Positions 1-9,028 of a stretch of 64,000 nucleotides of DNA are shown in pieces (the stretch's first letter is position 1; every line of letters begins with the position of its first letter). Source of the stretch: Gammaproteobacteria bacterium (GTDB lineage: Bacteria > Pseudomonadota > Gammaproteobacteria > Pseudomonadales > Azotimanducaceae). The notes under the pieces were generated by a model. That model was not told the origin of the DNA and ran no database searches. It worked only from the letters and a program-made list of their open reading frames with translations. Position numbers and translations under genes: made by a program. The stretch spans positions 158,680 to 222,679 of the forward strand of contig VXNM01000011.1 in NCBI GenBank assembly GCA_009840545.1, written 5' to 3'.

Positions 1-9
1 GCATGCGTG

Positions 10-111
10 ATGAAAACAGTCGCTATGAGACTAATCCAAATTCTCATCATGTTTCTCCTATCCAATGTAATTCTCACCGCCCTTTGCCCTTCCCTCTACA
101 GCAACGATTGA
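10..111 (+). CDS. possible short hydrophobic peptide, 33 aa
   Basis: An ATG at 10 opens a 33-codon frame ending in TGA at 109-111. The peptide is strongly hydrophobic after a lysine/arginine start and looks like a lone signal peptide or small membrane peptide. No good Shine-Dalgarno sequence can be judged because the window begins here. It may equally be the remains of a longer gene or chance; I recognise no family. The rest of 112-307 shows nothing convincing. Confidence 0.15.
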   Translation: MKTVAMRLIQILIMFLLSNVILTALCPSLYSND

Positions 112-307
112 TTGGACACGGCTAACAGCTAGATGTTTCACATTGCCAGGCAATGAGGGACGCTCCCCGTAAGTTTTCGAAGCTTGACATTCCTAAACTG
201 AGCAAAAATGGCTTAATTGCCTATTGAGCTTACCGCAGCAGATGGCGTTTAAACGATCACAGCCAAAGCGCCGCATCTAATTGAACAACATGTCCAAAGA
301 AAAATTT

Positions 308-1045
308 TTAGAGGGAATTGAGAGTATCGGAGTCGATGGTAATGTTGTCGTCTGGACTGGATGGCCAAGCTTCCAACTCTGGCGCTGACAGAATGTCTTC
401 TATCAAGTTGGTCGTGCCGCCGATGTAGCTACTATGCAGTTCGATGCCCGCCGACATCCACCAACTACGGTCATTGGCCCAGACCAGTCCCGCGGTTTCG
501 TGACCTAGATGGATGAAAGAGGTTCCCAGCATGCCCAATGGAGCGCGGTATAGATCCCATTCATGCCCTGTTCCGGTGTGGAACTCGATCGACTTGGTCT
601 TGGGCACGTAGTCCTGGTAGAACTGTCCGTAGCTGCTCCACATCCCAAACCAGCAGAGTTCCCAATCGGTGTGACCCGCCAAGATCGCGCGTAGAGGCCC
701 TGATACCGGCCATGGCAATGTACCTGCGTCGGGAGGCTCGATATCAACTCCAGAAATCATCGAACCGACAATCCTTGGCCACTGCATCAACGCATGACAG
801 CGACGTCCGCTGCGAGCTGCGACATCAGCCCACGTCAACGGAAATCGCTGCCAGCCCCCAGACTTCCAAGCCGGGTGAAGAATCCGCGCATACCGCTCGA
901 ATCCTCTCGGGACGAGGGAGGCAACGTTGTAGCTGTGGAAGGAATCCAGCCGACTTTTAGCCCAATGCCCCGCGTAAAGGTCGTTTACCGGGAGGAGCAA
1001 GGAACGTTCCTTGAACTCGGCTTCGACACTTCTAGGCTTGGACAT
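308..1045 (-). CDS. conserved hypothetical protein, copy 1 of a duplicated GC-rich gene
   Basis: A 245-residue protein of unknown function. It is rich in Trp and aromatic residues, has no signal peptide or membrane segment, and shows no motif I can assign. The ATG at 1043-1045 is preceded by a strong GGAGGAGGAAG-type ribosome binding site, so this copy has a convincing start. A paralogue lies at 56907-57641. The two share a perfectly identical 309-bp block (680-988 here), while their 3' thirds differ at many positions. Base composition in the identical block is about 58% GC, clearly above the neighbours, which suggests horizontal acquisition. No co-oriented neighbour suggests a pathway. The coding status is well supported by conservation between the copies; the function is not. 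Confidence 0.8.
   Translation of the reverse strand: MSKPRSVEAEFKERSLLLPVNDLYAGHWAKSRLDSFHSYNVASLVPRGFERYARILHPAWKSGGWQRFPLTWADVAARSGRRCHALMQWPRIVGSMISGVDIEPPDAGTLPWPVSGPLRAILAGHTDWELCWFGMWSSYGQFYQDYVPKTKSIEFHTGTGHEWDLYRAPLGMLGTSFIHLGHETAGLVWANDRSWWMSAGIELHSSYIGGTTNLIEDILSAPELEAWPSSPDDNITIDSDTLNSL
680..988. repeat. 309-bp perfect repeat, copy A
   Basis: These 309 bases are identical to 57282-57590 in the same orientation (offset 56602). The first mismatch on the right is C989 versus T57591, and on the left the copies diverge just before 680. The block lies wholly inside the N-terminal and middle coding region of the duplicated hypothetical gene. It is flanked by sequence that has clearly diverged, which points to recent recombination or gene conversion rather than a simple recent duplication. 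Confidence 0.95.
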
Positions 1046-1418
1046 GATCGTGGACTTCCTCCTCCACAGCTGGCTACACTAACGAACTGTCTCAGGAAGT
1101 TCCACGAACTCATTTGCTAACTGCGTATAACACTAACCTATGCTAAATTATATCGCATAAAGAATGTGCGCCAGAGTATCGGTACAGTACAGAAGGACTA
1201 CCTCAGACATCGAAGAGTAGCCGGCGGACATTTCAGTACTCATCTAGCAATAGCTAATTTCAAAGTATTAATACCTGCTCACTTTGAGATTGAGCATTGT
1301 TGCCCCAATAGCCTCTGGTATTCAAGCGCAGTCAGACGCTGGATTTTTGTCTTCAAATCGACAATGCGTGTTGTCATTGATTTAACGATCTCACCTTACT
1401 TTTCAGCCCAAAATAGAC
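1046..1418. other. non-coding stretch, 373 bp
   Basis: The first 20 bases carry the ribosome binding site of the gene to the left. The rest has an AT-rich segment near 1120-1170 that could hold promoter elements. The open frames here have no codon bias or homology that I can defend, and I see no strong hairpin or repeat. Confidence 0.4.
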
Positions 1419-1730
1419 TCAGCCGCCCCCTGAACACATTGGTATAAGCCACATCACCACGATGATCGCAATGATTGTCACTCCAAGGGGCCTCCAGTCC
1501 GGTAACAAGTACCATCTAATGACCGTCCAAAGACCAACATCGTTTGAACTCTTGCCGCCGTTGCTTGCCACCCGCCGCGGTTTAAAGTACATGAGCTCCA
1601 GGTTTGGATATTTCTCCTGTATAAGTCGAATCGCCTCACGCTTACTCGTGGCGGATACCGTTACAGTCAGGACGTCATAACTGTCTTTGAGATGGATTTT
1701 TGTGTAGTACTCGCGTTCTGGCTTGCTCAT
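1419..1730 (-). CDS. small membrane-anchored hypothetical protein, 103 aa
   Basis: The N-terminal ~45 residues are soluble and mixed alpha/beta. They contain a stretch (SATSKREAIRLIQEKYP) typical of short domains that process or modify residues along a helix. The C-terminus has one hydrophobic segment (about residues 82-97) ending in a Cys/Gly tail, so it may be a C-terminally anchored inner-membrane protein. The ATG lies at 1728-1730; the only purine-rich motif upstream (AGGA) is very close to it, so the start is uncertain. No family recognised. Confidence 0.5.
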   Translation of the reverse strand: MSKPEREYYTKIHLKDSYDVLTVTVSATSKREAIRLIQEKYPNLELMYFKPRRVASNGGKSSNDVGLWTVIRWYLLPDWRPLGVTIIAIIVVMWLIPMCSGGG

Positions 1731-1962
1731 TCCTATGTATTGCCACTCCTTGAATATCCGGGATTGCGTCTCTGGGAAGGACGTAATTCACCAGTTCCAT
1801 GTGGACTCGTTGCCGTTCGAGATGTCAGCGAGTCTTCCTCATTCTGAGTAAGTCTTGGTAGTTATCTATTTAAATCAATCGTTTACACAACCATTTGTCG
1901 AATCAGTTATGTAATTCCACGTGTGTCTTCAACGGAACTCTAACCTGTAGCCGATTCAGAAT

Positions 1963-2682
1963 CTATTGAAATAGATTTACTGCCGCAGCCACAATGGCGA
2001 TGAAAATAAACACTGGAATAACCAGAAGCAGAAAAGCAAACAGTGTCAGTCCTGCACAAGTGCCCCATCCTTTCGTCGTCCAACTTCTTAGACCTCCGAC
2101 CGCAATGACAAACGACCATGCATGCCAGATAAACAGTGTCGTTGCAATTACAGAAGATCCTCCTACGTTGAGCGAGAAGAGGATCCGATTCCTATCTGAA
2201 GCTGCCAATATCACATCCAAAATAACTATCGGTATTACCGGCAGTTGTATCCACGAAGCAAAGCCAAACCATTGTCTCCATAAGATTGGGGACTTGATAG
2301 ACCTTCCCACAATCCAGAAACTTGTAGCTACAAAAGCGAACATCAAGAGACAACCAAGAACGGACGCCGGAACGTCCGTGAGAGATGCGCCAATTCGCGC
2401 AATCATAGGAAGGTCTTGTGGACCGTATACTTCCTCAATCAATTCATTTCTACGCTCCCTCGCATATTCCCGATCCGGTTCTTCTTCTAAAAGTATTGCT
2501 TGTTTGCGGTAGTCTTCGACTTCTTCATATGAAGGCGTGGTCAATATTGCGATCACCAAAGTAGTGACTGCAACTATACCTATGATGGTCAGTACAGGCA
2601 GCCCTGTGTGTTGGTCTTCGCGGAGTTCTTCAAAGACTCTTCGAGGCGTATAGAGAATCCGCAACAGTTTGTTGTAGTGCAC
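1963..2682 (-). CDS. Yip1-domain-like multi-spanning membrane protein, paralogue 1
   Basis: A 239-residue protein with the layout of bacterial Yip1-family membrane proteins. A short N-terminal segment reads LLRILYTPRRVFEEL, the 'lysine/arginine-IL-x-P-x-x-VFxEL' start seen in this family. Five hydrophobic segments follow (about residues 28-48, 107-127, 145-165, 180-200 and 212-236). An acidic cytoplasmic or periplasmic loop (residues 50-95) sits between the first two. The most likely start is GTG (2680-2682). Paralogues lie at 61238-62020 (intact) and 62401-63201 (dead); all share the motif GLRSWT near the C-terminus. The role is unknown; related proteins in eukaryotes act in membrane traffic, but that cannot be transferred here. 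Confidence 0.8.
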   Translation of the reverse strand: MHYNKLLRILYTPRRVFEELREDQHTGLPVLTIIGIVAVTTLVIAILTTPSYEEVEDYRKQAILLEEEPDREYARERRNELIEEVYGPQDLPMIARIGASLTDVPASVLGCLLMFAFVATSFWIVGRSIKSPILWRQWFGFASWIQLPVIPIVILDVILAASDRNRILFSLNVGGSSVIATTLFIWHAWSFVIAVGGLRSWTTKGWGTCAGLTLFAFLLLVIPVFIFIAIVAAAVNLFQ

Positions 2683-3094
2683 TCGCCGGACCGTTTCATG
2701 ACGGTAGAGCTATTGTAGTTCTGAAAGTCCGTTGGACCGCTCAGTCGGGTTTGCGTACTGTCCCCCTAACAGTACGCAAACCCAGGGCCTACCAGTGGTT
2801 GCCTCCTAGTGCCTCGACACTGAAGTGCACATAGTCCACATCGTGGAAAGTGGTCTCGTTCTTCCTTGATGCGCACGGTTTGACTGAGCTGGTTCATGGT
2901 TGTTTTGAGTACGTATTAGCTAGACTTTGGCTACTCAATCACATAGCATTGTGTCAACTCGTCCTACAGACTGAGCTCAAGTTAGGTACTGGATCGACTG
3001 GCCGAATCATTGCGCTACTCAGTCTTGCGTTCCTAGGTGGGATTGGCGCTACAAGTGCCGTCTATTGGCTTCTTATTGCCCCGGGGCACGGAGA
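2683..3094. other. intergenic region with hairpin and possible gene fragment
   Basis: Contains a perfect 15-bp inverted repeat at 2747-2783. On the plus strand, around 2984-3076, there is a short open stretch encoding a single transmembrane helix with the pattern R-x3-LL-x3-GG-x2-AT. This resembles the N-terminal anchor of the neighbouring repeat protein (3095-4993). It could be the start of another, truncated family member, running head-on into the 3' end of that gene. This is weak evidence. Confidence 0.25.
2747..2783. repeat. perfect 15-bp inverted repeat (stem-loop)
   Basis: The arms 2747-2761 and 2769-2783 are exact reverse complements (GGGTTTGCGTACTGT and its partner), separated by a 7-base loop, CCCCCTA. 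There is no T-run after either arm, so a simple intrinsic terminator is doubtful. It lies about 65 bp upstream of the Yip1-like gene start and about 310 bp downstream of the repeat-protein gene. It could be an operator, an attenuator or a mobile-element end. Confidence 0.85.
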
Positions 3095-4993
3095 TCAATT
3101 ATCGGCAGCACGAGCACGATCCTCGAACTCTACACCTACCCTGCGTCCAGTGACGTGCGTGAACGCCTCAACTTTTTCGGCATCTTGTTCATTCAAGTAA
3201 GTTCGAGCTTGATTTACCTCATCCTTATCCAAGTATCGAGACCACTCGTTGAATGAGATTAGCTTCAATGCCGCATATGACTTAATCTCATCCGATGGAA
3301 GACTGTCCAAAGACTCATAAAGTTCAGTCCCATCGCGTGCCGCCCACGAATCCACGACGGATTGATAGTAGTCTTGACGGTGTGATTCCGGAAGTTTTTG
3401 CGCCAACCCCCAGATTTCACTGATGTCGCCCATTCGTAACATTGCTCGTCCAACCGAACTGACTGCATAGTTCAAAGTTGGGCCTTCTCGGACCTGAGAC
3501 AGCATCGCCAGCCCTTTTTCAATGTCCTTAAAGGCAATATTGGCGAGCACCTGCCCTTCTAATCCGACTCCATTTTCTCCAAGTGGCTGTTGACGAGCGA
3601 TGTCAAATGCGATTTGAGGGTCTTTATTGGCTACCTGGTAAAGGATGGAAGGAAGCAGAGTGGTTTTCAGGTCCTCAACTTCTGGATTGTTGAGAGTCCA
3701 TTCAAGTGCTGCCGTTGGGTCCTTGTTAGCCCACACACTCAAGACCTCGAACGCTGTCCTTAGCCGTTGCTCTGAACTGTCCATGCTGGCCATGAGATTA
3801 GCTGCCTCTTCTGGAGCAGTGTGTGCAAGAGAGGAAATTGCAGAGCTCACTGCCATATCCTGAGCATTTTCTGGTAGAAGATCCAGATTTTCTAGCACGC
3901 TTCGAGGATTGGTGCTTCCCCAGGATGCCGCGATGCGATTTTCCAAAGACGTGCGCAGACTCTTCGATTCCACTGACTGTACCGCAGAGAGTGCCGCTTC
4001 CGGATCCAGTCGAGCCCATGCATTCACAACATTCACGATCACATTGTTGCGAGCATCGTTTTCCATTGTTCGTGCAAAGTCAAAGACAGCTTGTGCATCA
4101 GCCTGTACAAGTTGGTGAATTAACGTGGTTAAGACTGAGGAATTGGTTGTCTTGTCCGTGAGCGTGTTATTGATTTTTCCCAAGACGGACATTCCGTCCA
4201 TTGCGATCCACGCTTCAGCGACTTGAATGAACGTTCCCGTTTGAGCCGTATCGACCACGTCGTCTCCGATTAGCGTGTCCCAAACTGAATTTGGGTCCTT
4301 GATCGCTTCGGAGAGATTCGATTGAGTCAGTGTGTTCTGGGCGACGAGTTCATTGCCCAACTGTCGACCTATTTCGATGCGGATGGTATCGGAAAGGTCA
4401 TCACGAGATTCCAAGATGCCGCGGAGTGCTGCGAGAGTTGCGAAACCGTCTAGCTCCTTTGCACTAGCTATGGCATTGTCCAAATGTGTGAGGGCCCATT
4501 CGCCGAAGACCGTTTTCAGAAGATCTTCGTGTTGGAGTTTCGGATCGATCAACACTTGCTTGACGGCACTCTTGGGGTCGAGCGAAGCGTACCTACGAAA
4601 GATCACTTCCTGTACGTGCAGTCTTCGGCTAGGATGCTCGATTAGATGCGTCTCTGCAAGGAAGCTCTGGAGTTGATTCTCGTTGACGTTTTTCAGTGCT
4701 ATGTGCAGAGCTAAAGAAAGATCAAAATTTCCTTGGTGCCTAAGGAGAGACCGCAAGTGTCCTTCGTCGCGTGATTCCTTGAATGGTGAGTTACCAAAAC
4801 TATCGATGCTACTGGTTGTATCCAAGGATTCTCCGCTGATGGCAATTGAGCGTTCATAGTCTGGAGAACCACCCTTTTCGCTTGTGAGCGTCAGCACTCC
4901 CAGAATGACTATTGCCGTGGCGACTCCGCCTATCGCTATCCCTAATAAGAGCTGAAACGGCAGACGGAATTGTTTAGCTTTTTGTGAATCCAT
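3095..4993 (-). CDS. membrane-anchored W-A-x-x-D-P helical repeat protein, paralogue 1
   Basis: A 632-residue protein with an N-terminal signal anchor (about residues 12-37), so most of it should be periplasmic. The rest is alpha-helical and made of degenerate repeats of roughly 35-75 residues. Each is marked by a W-A-x-x-D-P-x-x-A-L-like core: FGEWALTHLDNAI, VNAWARLDPEAAL, LSVWANKDPTAALEW and VDSWAARDG are visible. This resembles TPR/HEAT-type solenoids that bind other proteins; no catalytic motif is seen. The ATG at 4991-4993 is the natural start. A full-length paralogue lies in the opposite orientation at 6320-8254. Fragments occur at 10265-10639, 11588-11947 and 39622-40284. I do not know a named family with an assigned function. 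Confidence 0.85.
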   Translation of the reverse strand: MDSQKAKQFRLPFQLLLGIAIGGVATAIVILGVLTLTSEKGGSPDYERSIAISGESLDTTSSIDSFGNSPFKESRDEGHLRSLLRHQGNFDLSLALHIALKNVNENQLQSFLAETHLIEHPSRRLHVQEVIFRRYASLDPKSAVKQVLIDPKLQHEDLLKTVFGEWALTHLDNAIASAKELDGFATLAALRGILESRDDLSDTIRIEIGRQLGNELVAQNTLTQSNLSEAIKDPNSVWDTLIGDDVVDTAQTGTFIQVAEAWIAMDGMSVLGKINNTLTDKTTNSSVLTTLIHQLVQADAQAVFDFARTMENDARNNVIVNVVNAWARLDPEAALSAVQSVESKSLRTSLENRIAASWGSTNPRSVLENLDLLPENAQDMAVSSAISSLAHTAPEEAANLMASMDSSEQRLRTAFEVLSVWANKDPTAALEWTLNNPEVEDLKTTLLPSILYQVANKDPQIAFDIARQQPLGENGVGLEGQVLANIAFKDIEKGLAMLSQVREGPTLNYAVSSVGRAMLRMGDISEIWGLAQKLPESHRQDYYQSVVDSWAARDGTELYESLDSLPSDEIKSYAALKLISFNEWSRYLDKDEVNQARTYLNEQDAEKVEAFTHVTGRRVGVEFEDRARAADN

Positions 4994-5531
4994 GTTTGTA
5001 AACTCTTCAGATTGGTCTATGGCATCCCGATGGACGCGCGGCGTAGAGAATGGGACCTGAGGATGTTCTGGGGATGAGTATACATTCAGATTCGCAATGT
5101 GCGTGATCGATTGCGTTTACCTTTGCCGCCTAGGTCAACTGGTTCACAACTCCAGAGATCCAAGTTTTCTTGGTTGGTGTCTGGTGTTTGGATCGAGTGT
5201 TCCGGGCGCATGTTCTTGACGCCTAGTTTAAGCTATCAATTGTCGGTGTAGCTGCTTCAGTAATCCGCTATCTCTGTATATGCATTTCATGAAACTCACT
5301 GAGTGTCGTGCCTGGCTCACAAACCCAAGTTATAGGAGGTACGTAACGCCATAGTCTGTAGATTGAACTATGGAAAGCGAACTCTGTCCGTTCTGCTATC
5401 TGTCACCGAATTGCAGTCGCCAAGGCCAGGTGTGAATTGAGTTTGGTGGTCGTCTTTTCTTTTCAGACTTCCTTTCAACATAGTTTTTGACCCTTATGAC
5501 ACGGAAGTTTCAACGACTGTTTGAACCGTGT
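4994..5531. other. intergenic stretch, 538 bp
   Basis: I see no convincing coding frame on either strand, no repeat and no clear terminator. The part next to 4994 should carry the promoter of the minus-strand repeat-protein gene. An AGGAGG-like sequence near 5335 is not followed by a plausible gene. Confidence 0.35.
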
Positions 5532-5963
5532 TCACTTGCGGTTCATTAATCCAACCTTATTTCCGCTTGGATCGTGAACAAAAGCCAAATACTCGGATTG
5601 GCCCGCGTGTCCGAAAAGACCTGAATCGTCCTGGTATACGCGTCGAATATCCTCAACAATTTCGACCCCGGCCGCCTTTAATACCTGCATTTTCCGCTCT
5701 AAGTTATCGAAATATAGGTAGAACAGCGACTGAGAAGTCGTCTCGTTGCTCTCCTCGATCATGAGTCTCGGTCCCCCCATGTTAAAGAAAGCAAGACGCA
5801 CCCCCGCAGTAAATCGATGTATCAGTGGTAAACAAAGCAAATCTCTGTAGAAAGTTACTGCAGCATCCATGTCGCTAACGGCTATTCCTATTTGATGTAG
5901 CTGGCGATCCGTACTCATAGCATTCTTGAACCCAATGGGAACCGAGTCGATTTTATGGAACAT
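5532..5963 (-). CDS. VOC superfamily protein (glyoxalase / methylmalonyl-CoA epimerase-like)
   Basis: A single vicinal-oxygen-chelate domain of about 125 residues. It opens with HQIGIAVSDMDAAVTFYRD, the first beta-alpha unit with a metal-ligand His. The middle contains a 'LMIEES' strand with the expected Glu, and the end reads AFVHDPSGNKVGLMN, the typical terminal strand. The second half includes DDSGLFGHAG, close to methylmalonyl-CoA epimerase and lactoylglutathione lyase-like proteins. The substrate cannot be told from the sequence. The start may be the ATG at 5963 or an internal ATG at 5918 just before the domain; neither has a clearly better ribosome binding site. It stands alone between the two repeat-protein genes. 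Confidence 0.85.
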   Translation of the reverse strand: MFHKIDSVPIGFKNAMSTDRQLHQIGIAVSDMDAAVTFYRDLLCLPLIHRFTAGVRLAFFNMGGPRLMIEESNETTSQSLFYLYFDNLERKMQVLKAAGVEIVEDIRRVYQDDSGLFGHAGQSEYLAFVHDPSGNKVGLMNRK

Positions 5964-6319
5964 CTAGAACTGTTCTTTTCCTTTTGGTCCTAGAACAGTC
6001 TTGGTTCGATTCAAGAGACTCTCTAGATTCAACATGAATCCAGAATGACGTGCAAGAAGAGCTCGTTTTGGGTCGTAAATTTTGGCCGGAAATTGGATTG
6101 GCTCACACTTGCTTGCCAATAGATGTTGGCCGATTCTTTTGCTGGTCGAAGCAACTTTTGTCTATAGCTAGTTAGGACTTGCAACTTGCCTGTTAGACAT
6201 TTCGTTTCGGTAGTCCTAGCTGATTGGATCAAAAATTATTGGGGGAACGGAACTAGAACACTTCTGTTCGATCCGATTTCCGCATTACTTCTGAAGAGGA
6301 TTTGTAACTAACTCGTTGC
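5964..6319. other. intergenic region between divergent genes
   Basis: A 356-bp gap between divergently transcribed genes, so it should carry promoters in both directions. The right part (6220-6300) is AT-rich. I see no strong hairpin; the short minus-strand frame at 6029-6232 has no support as a gene. Confidence 0.35.
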
Positions 6320-8254
6320 TTGAGCAATCTACTGCTAGTGGGGTCAACTAGATCGATGGTCTACTCAATGGGTACTTTACAGATTAGTGGTCATTCAAAT
6401 GGTAAGTTTCCTTGGCGTCGAGCATCTTCAAATCTTGATTCTCTGACAACTTCGCTTTTTGGGGGCGTTGCGACCTCACTTCTTGTATTTGGTTTGTGTG
6501 CTTGTGACCGTGGCGTCCAAAGTGAAGGGGAAGTTGCCAAAAAGACAGCAGATGGTCAGGTATCAAATGCTTCTCGATCAAGTGAGAACACAAATAGCTT
6601 GAACAAATTGATAGAAAGCCTTGAAATCAATGGAGACATTCACGACCTCGCACAAGTCACAGATGGATTTCTACGTAACACTGCACTTCACCTGCAACTG
6701 GCACAGTCTGATGAAAAGGAATTGATTGGATTGCTAACGCAAGCGGCTGAAATTTCTCGAAAGAGCGTTCGCGAGGAAATTACCTACCTTATCGTGCACC
6801 GTATGTCCACGCTTAATCCAATGGTTGCACTAAGACAGATTGATGAGCTGCAGTTGGACAATCGATCCGCCTTAATTGCCTTGACGTTCGGGGAATGGTC
6901 ACGTGGCGATTTGGATGCAGCTATTGATCATGCGCAGACTCTTGAGTCAATGGACATATTGACCGCGTTGCATGGCATATTGAGTTTCAGAGACGAACTT
7001 TCCGATGACCAACATCGAGACATCACAACCCAAATGGGAATCAAACATTTCTCTATGGACATGCTTTCCCGCTTTAGCGGGCGCGAACCTGTCCAATCTC
7101 CAGATTCAATGTGGGACGAAATTGCCAACGATGCCCAATCAGATCTATCTCAAGTGGGTACGCTCATCGGAGTCGCGGAAGATTGGATACAAAGAGACGG
7201 TCTGGATGCAATTGAACAAATCTACTCGTCGATTACAGACTGGGCGATTCTGATGCCGGTACTGTCCTCTGCACTTCACAACGCAACGCTTGCAAATCCT
7301 CGGACAACGTTTGAACACGCCGTGCAATTGGACTTCGACACAGGCAATTTTCTCTTATCATCGATAGTGCAATCATGGGCAACGGCAGACCCTCAAGCAG
7401 CACTTGAGGCTGTAACCCTAGTAGAGTCAAACGCTCTCCAAACACAGTTACGGGATTCCATCGTCAGAACTTGGGGCGGCAAGGACCCCCATGGTCTGCT
7501 CGGTGCTATCGATTCCCTACCCTCGAACCTGCGTTCATCCGCAAGAGAACATGCCATTGTCTCAATGTCCCGCTCCGATCCCGTAACTGCGGCTCGGATG
7601 TTGACCGACCTGGATGTAGGGACTAAGAAGCTCTCCATTGCCCACGAGGTTGCGAAGAATTGGTCAGATCGAGATGCACAATCCGCGCTCGATTGGGTTC
7701 TAATGAATCCCGAAGTAGCTGAAATACAACAGGAATTGCTAGGTGTTGTACTAGGTAATCTGGTCAAGCAAGATGCTGATCTAGCAATGGACATCGCTCT
7801 AGAACGTCCGATCGAGCGCAATGAAAGAGGTCTGGAAGCCACTGTAGTTAGCTATCTATCGACAAGTGATCCGCAGCTTGCAGTTCAAATGTTGTCGAAG
7901 GTGCGAGGCGGCTCAACCAAGGATGCCGCCTATACCGCGGTTGGTTCTCAATTGCTTCGCACCGGCGATGTGGATCAAGCTCTTTCGCTTGCCGACGAAT
8001 TGTCCACCATGGAACAAACGCGTTTCTTCAAATCTATAGTTCACACTTGGGCTTTGTCCGAACCGGATGATCTGTATGAAAGATTGGCTGATCTGCCGAC
8101 TCTAGAAGTAAAGTCACGAGCGGCTTCTGCTCTCATTGCACTCAATCAGTTCCGAAAAGCACTGACTGATGATCAGATTAATGCGGCCAGAGAGTTCTTA
8201 ACTGACGAAGATCTAGATAACTTGGATAAGAACTCAGGAATCGTCGAGTATTGA
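6320..8254 (+). CDS. W-A-x-x-D-P helical repeat protein, paralogue 2 (likely exported)
   Basis: A 644-residue paralogue of the 3095-4993 product, aligning along its whole length. Shared landmarks include FGEWSRGDLDAAI, VQSWATADPQAALEA, VRTWGGKDPHGLL, AKNWSDRDAQSALDW and a closing SLPSN/DLPTLEVKS region. The N-terminus has a hydrophobic segment ending in LLVFGLCAC (about residues 44-62), which could be a lipoprotein signal; the paralogue has a plain membrane anchor instead. The longest frame starts with TTG at 6320. ATG codons at 6356 and 6368 are more likely starts, but no Shine-Dalgarno sequence decides between them. A periplasmic protein-binding scaffold is a reasonable guess only. Confidence 0.85.
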   Translation: MSNLLLVGSTRSMVYSMGTLQISGHSNGKFPWRRASSNLDSLTTSLFGGVATSLLVFGLCACDRGVQSEGEVAKKTADGQVSNASRSSENTNSLNKLIESLEINGDIHDLAQVTDGFLRNTALHLQLAQSDEKELIGLLTQAAEISRKSVREEITYLIVHRMSTLNPMVALRQIDELQLDNRSALIALTFGEWSRGDLDAAIDHAQTLESMDILTALHGILSFRDELSDDQHRDITTQMGIKHFSMDMLSRFSGREPVQSPDSMWDEIANDAQSDLSQVGTLIGVAEDWIQRDGLDAIEQIYSSITDWAILMPVLSSALHNATLANPRTTFEHAVQLDFDTGNFLLSSIVQSWATADPQAALEAVTLVESNALQTQLRDSIVRTWGGKDPHGLLGAIDSLPSNLRSSAREHAIVSMSRSDPVTAARMLTDLDVGTKKLSIAHEVAKNWSDRDAQSALDWVLMNPEVAEIQQELLGVVLGNLVKQDADLAMDIALERPIERNERGLEATVVSYLSTSDPQLAVQMLSKVRGGSTKDAAYTAVGSQLLRTGDVDQALSLADELSTMEQTRFFKSIVHTWALSEPDDLYERLADLPTLEVKSRAASALIALNQFRKALTDDQINAAREFLTDEDLDNLDKNSGIVEY

Positions 8255-8380
8255 GCGACCGTGTCTATTGTCGTAGTTCCTGTGAGAATCGACACTCTGT
8301 GGGAACTGAAGACTCCGTAGTGTGATATCTCCAAAACCCTTGCTAATACTCAACAATCCCGACTTGGGAGCTAGTGGAAG

Positions 8381-9028
8381 TCATTTGTCATACTGGCTGA
8401 TAAGCACCTCTTCCAGCAAATCGGTTGTGAGGTCTTTCTGAAGCAAGCAACCTTCCTTGTCGATTAGATAACTCTTTGGAATGAACCGAACGCCGTACTC
8501 GGTTGCAACTTCTCCATAAAAAGATTCAAGCTCGCCAAGATTGATCCATGGCAGTTCATACTCCTCCGATCCACTGATCCAATCTTCTCTGACTAGATCT
8601 ATGGATATTGAGACGACTTCAAACCCCTGTGGCTTGTACTTGGCACGCAACTCCTTCAACTTGGGGAAGCTCGCTATGCAAGGGCCACATGTAACCGTCC
8701 AAAAGTCGACAAGTACAGTGTCGTTTTCATCAAGTACATCGAATAACGACACATTGTTGCCTTCCAAATCAGCTAGAGTGAAATTGGGCGCCTTTTGTCC
8801 ACGAATGAACTGCTTGTCGTTTCGATATTGCTCACGCCTGTATGGTTTTAGTGGAATATCGCTTCCGATACCGGGGAGGATCTCGTCGAGTGAAACATGA
8901 TCGCAACCTGCAGCTTGTTCGGTCGGTATGACCATCTGATGCGTACAGGAACAGAGGAAAATAGCCAATCCAGCAAGAGCGATCGCAACGGATATGAGGC
9001 ATCTAGACTTGGCTACCATGTACTTCAT
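8381..9028 (-). CDS. TlpA/ResA-like thiol-disulfide oxidoreductase, probable lipoprotein
   Basis: A 215-residue redoxin-family protein. It has a hydrophobic N-terminal signal ending near the cysteines of FLCSCTH (about residues 25-29), suggesting a lipoprotein or secreted form. The thioredoxin fold begins near residue 75 (QKAPNFTLADLEG). The active site CGPC is in DFWTVTCGPCIASFP, followed by the conserved VVSISID strand and the cis-proline strand GVRFIPKSYLID. Family members reduce or exchange disulfides in the periplasm, for example during cytochrome c maturation. No cytochrome or Ccm gene lies nearby, so the partner is unknown. Confidence 0.88.
   Translation of the reverse strand: MKYMVAKSRCLISVAIALAGLAIFLCSCTHQMVIPTEQAAGCDHVSLDEILPGIGSDIPLKPYRREQYRNDKQFIRGQKAPNFTLADLEGNNVSLFDVLDENDTVLVDFWTVTCGPCIASFPKLKELRAKYKPQGFEVVSISIDLVREDWISGSEEYELPWINLGELESFYGEVATEYGVRFIPKSYLIDKEGCLLQKDLTTDLLEEVLISQYDK

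Noticed and set aside
1166..1447. 93-codon plus-strand frame
   Set aside because: It overlaps the better-supported minus-strand gene at 1419-1730 and has no recognisable features.
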